A stretch of DNA of 64,000 nt from Desulfobacteraceae bacterium (GTDB lineage: Bacteria > Desulfobacterota > Desulfobacteria > Desulfobacterales > SURF-7), in NCBI GenBank assembly GCA_003599865.1, contig QZKS01000035.1, forward strand, positions 40,605 to 104,604. Reading direction: 5' to 3'. The notes beneath the pieces were generated by a model. That model was given only the letters and a program-made list of their open reading frames with translations. It did not search any database and was not told the origin of the DNA. The translations under genes and the position numbers were made by a program. Position 1 is the first letter of the stretch, and each line of letters starts with the position of its first letter. Positions 57,880 to 64,000 of the stretch are shown here, piece after piece.

Positions 57880-58003
57880 ATTTCCCCGATCGCGCCGCCA
57901 GCGTTTCGGGTCTGGCTGTCGTACAGTATCTTAGCTGAAAATCCTGCTGTTTGGATTTTCTGTTTAGATACTGTAGGCGGGAAGGCGGCGCGATCGGGGG
58001 AAT
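57880..58003. repeat. 124-bp inverted-repeat element with inner hairpin
   Basis: Outer arms pair GATCGCGCCGCC (57888-57899) with 57984-57995 perfectly, extended by TTCCCC / GGGGGAA. An inner hairpin has stem TACAGTATCT (57922-57931) with 57966-57975 and GAAAATCC (57937-57944) with 57953-57960, around the loop TGCTGTTT. The bulged, two-part folding is similar in form to attC-like or other folded-strand sites, but I could not match the attC core motifs. Its right end lies 2 bp from the chimeric remnant gene. Confidence 0.7.
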
Positions 58004-58004
58004 A

Positions 58005-58358
58005 TCATTTTTCATTCGAGAGCTGAAGTATCAAAGCAGCTGCGCTCTTAGCATCTTTGGGGTCAACCTTTTTACCGGTTAATCTCTTCAATGCTTGAAT
58101 CGTCATCCTGGTTGCACTCTGGTAGGCAAGGTAATTTTGCATTTTTAATGAAGGATGCAAATTACCTTTCCCATCAACAATCCGTTCCGGATCCTTAATT
58201 CCATTGGCAAAGAGTGACTCGGTCACAACAAGCAGACAAGCCAACTGGTGTTGAAGTGTTTTCTCTGCCATCCCTTCCCCTACCAAGAAATTAACATCTG
58301 TAATGGGAATATATGTCTGCTTAAAACCACGATAATTATCCATATATAAATATCTCAT
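58005..58358 (-). pseudogene. Probable chimeric remnant: AAA ATPase N-terminus joined to a terminase-small-subunit-like tail
   Basis: 117 aa with a strong ribosome site (AGGAG, 6 bases before ATG at 58358). The first 27 residues (MRYLYMDNYRGFKQTYIP, then NFLVGE) match the start of OLD/AbiEii-type AAA ATPases. Where the Walker A GENxxGKS should follow, the sequence reads GEGMAEKT. After it comes a helical tail, NLHPSLKMQNYLAYQSATRM, that resembles the C-terminus of P27-type phage terminase small subunits. I infer an in-frame deletion fusion of two genes, but a divergent intact small gene is possible. Confidence 0.5.
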
Positions 58359-58839
58359 TGTTTCTCCTAAAATGTGTAATTTGAATAGCAATAAAATTTA
58401 ATATAAAAATCAAGATATGGGAAAATTGAATAACTGTTTGTTATCTAATATAATGTCAAATCATTATTGTCAACGACATGAGCAAACTGATTATCTCATT
58501 CTGAAATAAATTGTAAGTCCAAACTTTCACCTTCAATTAGTGTGATAAAAATTTAATAATTATACATACACCCCCCGCACCGGCCGCCCGCCGACCGATT
58601 GGGGCTTCAACATAACACTTACTGGTCAGTATCTTCGGATTTGAAACGATATGGCTTTCGATAACTAACTGTAATACCAATTAAAAGGCAACGGAGTCTT
58701 GCAGTATCTCTCTTTAATTTTCATTCTGCGCCTCCTTTTTTAACCAAGGAATACACGGAAGGCGCGAAATAAACGAAGATTCCGTGTAACGGCACGTTGC
58801 ACAATTGGGAAGTTCTATTCAGCAATCTCAATTCATCAT
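58359..58839. other. Intergenic region of mixed composition
   Basis: 481 bp without a convincing gene. The first 200 bp are very AT-rich, a GC-rich patch at 58570-58605 follows, and an ACACGGAA / TTCCGTGT inverted repeat lies at 58753-58787. The patchwork fits accumulated fragments of lost genes. It must carry the promoter of the chimeric remnant. Confidence 0.4.
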
Positions 58840-59961
58840 TCATAATTTCCCTGCCTCCCATTCCGCCTGAGCTTCTTCCAGTTGTTTCCTCAATGCATCT
58901 TTATCCGGGAGATAGGTTTGATATTTTGCCGCGTGTATGTTGGCACCTTCAGGCAGGGTGATTTCCACCAGAGAATCCTTTTTCTTTTTGCAGAGAATAA
59001 TGCCGATGGTCGGCTCCTCATCTTCCAGCTTCACATAACGGTCGAAGTAGTTCACATACATCTGCACCTGACCCAAATCCTGATGCTTCAGTTCACCGAT
59101 TTTCAGATCAATGATGACATAGCAACGGAGCAATCGGTTGTAAAATACGAGATCCACAAAGAAATGTTCTTCATCAAAGGTAAATCGTTTCTGCCGTGCT
59201 TCAAACAAAAAGCCTTTACCCAGCTCCAGAAGGAAATGTTCCAGCTTATCGATTATGGCGGTTTCCAGCTCGGTTTCCGAATACCGTGTTTTTTCGTCCA
59301 GACCGAGAAACTCCAGTACATAAGGGTCTTTCACTACATCGATATGTCTCTCTACCAACTGTCCTTTTTGGGAAAGCTCTTTGATTCCTGCCTTATCCCG
59401 GCTCATTGCCAGACGCTCATACAGGCTGGAACCAAATTGCCTTTTCAGCTCACGCAACGACCACCCTTCACTCACTGTTTCCAGCTCATAAAACCGTCGT
59501 TCATCTGGATTCGATATCCCCATCAGAAACAGATAATGCGACCAGCTCAAGGGCAATTTTGCAGACACTGTCCGGAATACTCGCGCAAGATTCAATTCCT
59601 CAGACAGTGTCTGAGGTTTTTGCAGGACCGCTTCCTCAGACGGTGTTTGAGGAATTAATTCAACAGTCGCTCCGTAAATTCGGTAAAACTTGCGCATATA
59701 CTCAAGGTTGGTTGCAGAATAACCACGACCAAACTCCTGCGTAAGCTCTTCGGATAATTGCTTTAGCGTCTCTTGGCCATACGTTGCACGCCCTTTTCCC
59801 GGCTGTTCATTTTCTACAAGTCGCTTACCGATAAGGTAATTTGAAAGTACCTGTAACGAACTGACACTTCTGCGTGTCAATGAACGAGCCTGCGAAATAA
59901 TTTCCCGGATATCTTTGATCAATCCGTGTTTATCTGTGTCCATCTGAGGTTCTTTTCCCAT
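58840..59961 (-). CDS. PDDEXK nuclease domain protein (YhcG/DUF1016 family)
   Basis: 373 aa, full length for YhcG. The N-terminal DUF1016 domain contains KGRATYGQETLKQLSEELTQ, EFGRGYSATNLEYMRKFYRI and LPLSWSHYLFLMGISNPDER. The C-terminal PD-(D/E)xK nuclease domain has FFVDLVFYNRLLRCYVIIDL followed by KIGELKHQDLGQVQMYVNYF. These proteins usually lie in defence islands beside restriction-modification genes. The ATG at 59961 follows AAGGAG at 6 bases and overlaps the stop of a methyltransferase fragment (TAATG), so it was once part of that operon. Confidence 0.9.
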   Translation of the reverse strand: MGKEPQMDTDKHGLIKDIREIISQARSLTRRSVSSLQVLSNYLIGKRLVENEQPGKGRATYGQETLKQLSEELTQEFGRGYSATNLEYMRKFYRIYGATVELIPQTPSEEAVLQKPQTLSEELNLARVFRTVSAKLPLSWSHYLFLMGISNPDERRFYELETVSEGWSLRELKRQFGSSLYERLAMSRDKAGIKELSQKGQLVERHIDVVKDPYVLEFLGLDEKTRYSETELETAIIDKLEHFLLELGKGFLFEARQKRFTFDEEHFFVDLVFYNRLLRCYVIIDLKIGELKHQDLGQVQMYVNYFDRYVKLEDEEPTIGIILCKKKKDSLVEITLPEGANIHAAKYQTYLPDKDALRKQLEEAQAEWEAGKL

Positions 59962-60071
59962 TACAGGCTCCTTACATCGACAATGCCGGCATGTTTAAGA
60001 ATCTGCACCGCATTGGTTTTGACCACGTCATCATTGAATCCGGAATCCTTGAATACCAAGTTTGTGCGCCT
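59961..60071 (-). pseudogene. C-terminal fragment of a type III-like DNA methyltransferase (Mod)
   Basis: A 36-codon frame ending in TAA at 59961-59963 reads RRTNLVFKDSGFNDDVVKTN, then AVQILKHAGIVDVRSL. This is the C-terminal end typical of adenine-specific Mod-like methyltransferases. It has no start: a TGA lies directly upstream, and the next sequence belongs to a helicase fragment in another frame. All catalytic motifs (DPPY, FxGxG) are missing, so it is a remnant. Confidence 0.65.
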
Positions 60072-60074
60072 TCA

Positions 60075-60250
60075 TTCTTGAGACAGAAAATCACTCCCGG
60101 AAAGAATTCGCCTTTTAATGAATCGTCGATAATGGCCACCGCATAAGCACCCGAAGGTATTCGATCCAGCTGGTTCTCATGCCCTTTTATATAGTCACTC
60201 AGATCCATATGAAAGTCGTTCAACGTGAGGTCGGTGATTGGAATGCCACC
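60075..60250 (-). pseudogene. C-terminal fragment of an SNF2/DEAH-type helicase
   Basis: The translation LTLNDFHMDLSDYIKGHENQ, then LDRIPSGAYAVAI and EFFPGVIFCLKNEG, resembles the C-terminal region of large helicases of restriction and phage-defence loci, where PGVIFCL is normally followed by a long tail with NPLxPYYLVYV. That tail is replaced here by the out-of-frame methyltransferase remnant, so a deletion joined the two genes. No motor motifs remain. The open frame (59972-60286) overlaps the glycosyltransferase end. Confidence 0.55.
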
Positions 60251-60260
60251 CTCGCCGGGC

Positions 60261-61832
60261 TCACTCCGGTCTTTCAATAAGCTCATAAACCAGCGTATTG
60301 GTGGGCTTGTGTGAATATATCAGATCGAGGTCCTTTCGCACATCCCCCGGATCAGCCAGTGATTCCAGGCTTGGCCAGAGAGACCCTTCCTTATCGCTGT
60401 AAATGATAAATTTTGCGCCGATCTCCCGGGCTTTTGAAATATAATCTTCCGCATTTTCGGAGTTGTAGTCTTCCGGCTTATGAGACATCGGGAAAGATGA
60501 TTCAAGTCCGGCATAATAGCCATAGTGGGGTTTAAAAGCGAAGATCTTGTCATCGGGCGATGAGCGCTCCCTGATTACATCTGCAAGTTCAAAAATATAG
60601 GTCGGGTCTGAATGTATGATTTTTTGAATCTGATGATATGATGATTTGCAGATCAATACGGCTATCATTGCCACGATCACCCAGCTGACTGAACGGTTAA
60701 AAAAGGGCAACCTGCCCAGCGCGGTAGTGATATGGCGATGAAAAACAAAGAAAGTCACAAACAAAAACAATATAGGAACAATAAACAGATAATATCGGAA
60801 GTAAAACCCCACCAGACCCAACAACAGATACCCGAAAAGATAAATGGCAAGAAGCGCAAACTTCCGTTTTGAAAGCTCTGTCAGCAGAAGGAGCAGGCCT
60901 GCACCGGCAAACAGGTAAGCCGGATATCTCAGTCCGCTTCTGATGAGTTGCTTCGGATTTAAATACAAAATGTCCATGATATATGTTTTCAGAACCAAGA
61001 TCGGGTCATGCCATATGACATCGAATAAAGAATCAAAAGGAAAGCCTCTCTCCATTGTAAACAGGTCTCCGGCAGGATGATAAAAATGACTGGCGATTTG
61101 TAAAATAGCGGTTCCGGCAAAAGGGCTTCCGTTGGTTTTCCAGTTGATGACGAGCCATGGTGAAATTGTCACCGTCCATGCGACAATAAAAAGAACGGCC
61201 ATCCGGAGCCGTTCTCTGAATGTTACGTTGCCTGTGTTGATACAGATGAGGGAAAACAGGATTCCAATGAATACGAAAACCGTATTGTATCGCACCCAAT
61301 AAGCAATCCCTGCGGTGATTCCGGCTGCGATACATGTTTTGGCTGATATCCGGGGCGTAAGAAAAAAAAACAGCAAAGGAATGATGGTCAACAGGGCACC
61401 GAGCAAATCCGTGGAGGCGATAAAAGAATGCGGCAACAGAGAAATCATCGAAAGGATGGCTGTGGACAAGGCAATGCGGCTGTCAAAAATCGACTTGAAA
61501 AGCATATAAATGGCGCCGCCGAATAAGGCAACGGCAAAAGCACTGATGAGTTTTGCCGCATTGAAAAAATCCGTTGTCAGGAAAGATACCGCGGCAACAA
61601 GGAGCATATAGCCGGGCGGGTTGTGCTGATATGTATACGGCCGGCCTTCCAGGATGTTATGAACCTCCTTAACATAGGCACCATAGAAATCGGTTTCGAC
61701 ACTCATATTGCCGATGTGGTGCGACTGCCCGATCATCAGCGCGATGATCAGCGTGGCGATACAGAATATGATCGCGGCAATATCATATCCTGAGGTGTTA
61801 TACACAATTTTGTCGGATTGATTGTTTTGCAT
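60261..61832 (-). CDS. GT39-like membrane glycosyltransferase (ArnT/PMT family)
   Basis: 523 aa with about eleven membrane helices. The first periplasmic loop has ETDFYGAYVKEVHNILEGRP and YTYQHNPPGYMLLVAAVSFL, where the acidic residue and the HNPPGY motif match polyprenyl-phosphate-sugar transferases of the GT39/ArnT fold. The C-terminus is a soluble periplasmic domain. Such enzymes transfer sugars from lipid carriers to lipid A, proteins or polymers. The acceptor is unknown. It is transcribed towards the defence remnants and ends among them. Confidence 0.82.
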   Translation of the reverse strand: MQNNQSDKIVYNTSGYDIAAIIFCIATLIIALMIGQSHHIGNMSVETDFYGAYVKEVHNILEGRPYTYQHNPPGYMLLVAAVSFLTTDFFNAAKLISAFAVALFGGAIYMLFKSIFDSRIALSTAILSMISLLPHSFIASTDLLGALLTIIPLLFFFLTPRISAKTCIAAGITAGIAYWVRYNTVFVFIGILFSLICINTGNVTFRERLRMAVLFIVAWTVTISPWLVINWKTNGSPFAGTAILQIASHFYHPAGDLFTMERGFPFDSLFDVIWHDPILVLKTYIMDILYLNPKQLIRSGLRYPAYLFAGAGLLLLLTELSKRKFALLAIYLFGYLLLGLVGFYFRYYLFIVPILFLFVTFFVFHRHITTALGRLPFFNRSVSWVIVAMIAVLICKSSYHQIQKIIHSDPTYIFELADVIRERSSPDDKIFAFKPHYGYYAGLESSFPMSHKPEDYNSENAEDYISKAREIGAKFIIYSDKEGSLWPSLESLADPGDVRKDLDLIYSHKPTNTLVYELIERPE

Positions 61833-62222
61833 TTTTTCGTATCTTCCCTGATTTAGGGTTATTTGGTTCTATGGAAGTTCAGATTCATCCTCGGGAGGAT
61901 ATGAGGCTAAACACCCCGGCAAGCTGATGTGCTCATTCGTATTGATTCGATGTTCGATAGTATATCTGTTTTATTTATAGATATAGATATCTTATGTCAA
62001 CCTTTTTTCCGTAACCTTCGGAGGCATGGACAGGGTGTGCAAAATATTCCTGCCGGGTTGAGGACCCGTTTGTCTTTGACTTTACATGCAGTCCGGTTCA
62101 GCACATCATGGTTGACCATGTTAAAAAAATTTGACAGGATCCCCGTACAGGTGGAATTGACCTGACCGAAATTCTTCAAAACAACAAGCATTTTAAGACA
62201 GTGAAACATCTGGGGGCATCGT
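61833..62222. other. Intergenic region between divergent genes
   Basis: 390 bp upstream of both the glycosyltransferase and the small membrane protein gene. It holds an AT-rich stretch with TATA repeats (61955-61995) and a palindrome CATGGT-TG-ACCATG (62107-62120). No gene or firm promoter was found. Confidence 0.45.
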
Positions 62223-62636
62223 ATGCGCACATCCGGAAAAGATACCGTTTCAAAACGGGTCATTGCTTATGAAATCATAGGCTTTGCATTCATCATACTC
62301 TTTATATGGGTGGATGAAGTCATCGATATTCCTTATTGGCTCTTAGGGGCAGAGGCAACGCCGATCAACTGGCGGGAATCCTTGTTTGAAAGCATGTGCA
62401 TCCTGATTTTCGGGGCAGTTGTAATTTATTTTACAAACAAAATGTTTCAGAGAATGAAATATCTCGAAGGAATCCTGCCGGTATGTTCTTCCTGCAAAAA
62501 AATCAGGGATGACCAGAATAACTGGCATCCAATCGAATCCTATATCCGGGACCGTTCAGATGCGGAATTCAGCCATGGGATCTGCCCGGAATGTGCTGCC
62601 AGATTGTACCCGGAATATCGCTCTGTAAAAAAATAA
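62223..62636 (+). CDS. Small membrane protein with C-terminal zinc-ribbon-like motif
   Basis: 137 aa. Two membrane helices (about 16-33 and 55-75) precede a C-terminal motif: LPVCSSCKKIRDDQNNWHPI, ESYIRDRSDAEFSHGICPEC, AARLYPEY. The CxxC pairs suggest zinc binding. I recall the same tail at the end of PAS, histidine-kinase and GGDEF proteins of sulfate reducers. Here it stands on a minimal membrane anchor without any catalytic domain. The function is unknown. CTGGGGG lies 9 bases before the ATG. Confidence 0.8.
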   Translation: MRTSGKDTVSKRVIAYEIIGFAFIILFIWVDEVIDIPYWLLGAEATPINWRESLFESMCILIFGAVVIYFTNKMFQRMKYLEGILPVCSSCKKIRDDQNNWHPIESYIRDRSDAEFSHGICPECAARLYPEYRSVKK

Positions 62637-62769
62637 AGATGCCGCCCTCGAAAAAACCGTATGGCCAGGGTTTCCATAGCCCCCTTTTTTGGTGGTTTTT
62701 TTCAGGTAATCAGCTTATATACAATATCCGGAAGGATACAGACTTCCTGACCTGGAGAAAAAAGATCAT

Positions 62770-64000
62770 ATGGGAATAGCAGGGGATATCATCGTCATTG
62801 TCATGGCGGCATTTGTTGGCGGACTGATTGCGCAACGGCTCAGGCAGCCATTGATTCTGGGATATATCCTGGCCGGGGTTGCGGTGGGGCCTTATACCGG
62901 AGGCATAACGGTTTCCGGTGTTCACGAAATCGAAATGCTGGCGGAAATCGGAATCGCCCTGCTGCTGTTTGCCCTGGGGCTTGAGTTTTCCTTCCGGGAA
63001 TTAAAACCCGTCCGGAATATTGCCCTGATCGGCACACCCATCCAGATCCTGCTGACCATTCTCTTCGGATACGGCATCGGACACGCGTTCGGATGGACAC
63101 CGATGACGTCTCTCTGGTTCGGGGCATTGATTTCCCTGTCCAGCACAATGGTATTGCTGAAAACCCTGGAGAACCAGGGCATGATCGGGACGTTATCCAG
63201 CCGGGTCATGATCGGCATGTTGATAGTCCAGGATCTCGCCATTGTCCCCATGATGATTATCCTGCCCCAGTTAAGCAACCCGTCAGCCGGTCTGCCGCTG
63301 CTGGGAATTGCGGCAGTCAAGGCGGTTGTCTTTCTTTTGGTCATGATATTTGCGGGAACCCGGCTGATCCCCCTGGTCATGAAGCATATCGCCGGATGGA
63401 ATTCACGAGAGCTGTTTCTGCTGGCTACCGTGGCCATCGGCCTCGGGATCGGTTACGGCACCTATCTGTTCGGCCTGTCCTTTGCGTTTGGAGCGTTTGT
63501 GGCCGGGATGCTGCTCAGTGAATCCGATTACGGTTATCAGGCATTGAGCGATGTCATGCCGTTGCGGGATATTTTCAGCCTTCTGTTTTTCACCTCGGTC
63601 GGGATGCTGTTTGATCCGCAGTACATGTTCACCCATTACAAAACCGTGCTGATGCTGGTCGGGATTATCATGCTGGGGAAGGGGCTGATATTCGCGGTTT
63701 TAAGCAGGGCTTTTGGTTATGGAAATGTCATACCGATTGCCACCGCGCTGGGGCTTTCACAGGTCGGCGAATTTTCATTTGTTCTGGCAAGGGTCGGTAT
63801 CGGAACGGAATCCTTTTCCATGGATTTTTACTCCCTGGTTCTGACCACGACCATCATCACCATGTTTCTGACCCCGTTCATTTCCGGCCTGACCGCACCG
63901 CTGTATGCCCTTCGCAACCGGTGGGGAAAGCCGCACAGTTTTCAGACCGTCAATATTCCGGAAGAGGGTTTAAAAGATCATCTGATTATTGCCGGCGGCG
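62770..64000 (+). CDS. Kef-type monovalent cation:proton antiporter (CPA2), partial
   Basis: 410 codons, cut by the window end. The N-terminal domain has about twelve membrane helices with CPA2 motifs: [58 protein letters not shown] and [16 protein letters not shown]. The last residues, [10 protein letters not shown], begin an RCK/TrkA-N domain, so the full protein is KefB/C-like with NAD- or glutathione-type regulation. It exchanges K+ or Na+ for H+. The ATG at 62770 has GGAG about 12 bases upstream. Confidence 0.92.
   Translation, partial: MGIAGDIIVIVMAAFVGGLIAQRLRQPLILGYILAGVAVGPYTGGITVSGVHEIEMLAEIGIALLLFALGLEFSFRELKPVRNIALIGTPIQILLTILFGYGIGHAFGWTPMTSLWFGALISLSSTMVLLKTLENQGMIGTLSSRVMIGMLIVQDLAIVPMMIILPQLSNPSAGLPLLGIAAVKAVVFLLVMIFAGTRLIPLVMKHIAGWNSRELFLLATVAIGLGIGYGTYLFGLSFAFGAFVAGMLLSESDYGYQALSDVMPLRDIFSLLFFTSVGMLFDPQYMFTHYKTVLMLVGIIMLGKGLIFAVLSRAFGYGNVIPIATALGLSQVGEFSFVLARVGIGTESFSMDFYSLVLTTTIITMFLTPFISGLTAPLYALRNRWGKPHSFQTVNIPEEGLKDHLIIAGG

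Noticed and set aside
57501..58003. CRISPR array
   Set aside because: Hairpins differ in sequence and spacing, there are no uniform spacers and no cas gene.
57880..58003. Integron attC site
   Set aside because: The fold is similar, but I could not place the RYYYAAC and GTTRRRY core sites, and there is no integrase in the window.
57367..58026. Several open frames (80, 116 and 96 aa) across the palindrome block
   Set aside because: Their translations are Arg/Ala-rich by-products of GC-rich hairpins, overlap each other on both strands and have no family motif.
62107..62120. Palindrome CATGGT-TG-ACCATG as an operator
   Set aside because: Too short and isolated to support, with no regulator gene nearby and no second half-site.
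61929..62165. 78-aa open frame upstream of the zinc-ribbon membrane protein
   Set aside because: No ribosome site or motif, and it lies over AT-rich probable promoter sequence.

Overview
The window looks like chromosomal DNA of a Gram-negative, sulfate-reducer-type Desulfobacterota bacterium (Desulfobacterales-like). This is inferred from moderate GC, CMP-KDO synthesis (LPS), a PilMNOP-type envelope machine, orphan LarB, the AmmeMemoRadiSam gene set, and a Cys motif (62223-62636) that I associate with signalling proteins of that group. No rRNA gene or other strict taxonomic marker is present.

Layout. 1-11.3 kb is housekeeping: the 3' end of a fabH-like gene, dnaE and guaB, a Sua5/YciO protein, sppA, rpsA, cmk and hisC. 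11.4-18.4 kb runs on the + strand: a DUF1343/NamZ-type muramidase, plsB, a MurU-AmgK-like fusion and dapB. NamZ and the fusion together suggest MurNAc salvage. 18.4-30.8 kb is a PilZ gene followed upstream by a twelve-gene minus-strand cluster for an MSHA/type II secretion-like machine. It encodes an inner-membrane platform, an ATPase with an MshEN-like N-terminus, PilM/N/O/P-like proteins, a TPR-secretin-SPOR fusion, three GspG-like pseudopilins, a small periplasmic protein and an ExeA-like ATPase fused to OmpA. 31.1-35.5 kb holds lgt, a triple-receiver hybrid kinase, efp and a TrpF-like protein that lacks the usual catalytic residues. 35.8-40 kb carries guaA, a coiled-coil membrane protein, kdsB and larB. 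40-44.8 kb is the AmmeMemoRadiSam system (radical SAM, AMMECR1, Memo) with a membrane spermidine-synthase-like protein. 44.8-55.8 kb has lepA, a diguanylate cyclase response regulator, a GNAT/DUF2156 pair, a rhomboid fused to a DnaJ-C-like domain, nadC, valS, an acidic IELTD-repeat protein, rsmE and tRNA-Phe.

Downstream of tRNA-Phe (55.9-60.3 kb) composition changes. There are AT-rich orphan genes, a 500-bp noncoding block packed with nested palindromes, a probable chimeric remnant (AAA ATPase start joined to a terminase-like tail), a YhcG-type nuclease, and fragments of a type III methyltransferase and an SNF2-type helicase. I read this as a decayed mobile/defence island. Chromosomal-type genes resume with a GT39-like glycosyltransferase, a small membrane protein and a Kef-type antiporter cut by the window end.

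The best candidates for under-described biology are the AmmeMemoRadiSam operon with apparent export signals, the fused MSHA/T2SS-like machine with triplicated pseudopilins, the rhomboid-DnaJ-C fusion, and the palindrome block at 57.5-58.0 kb.
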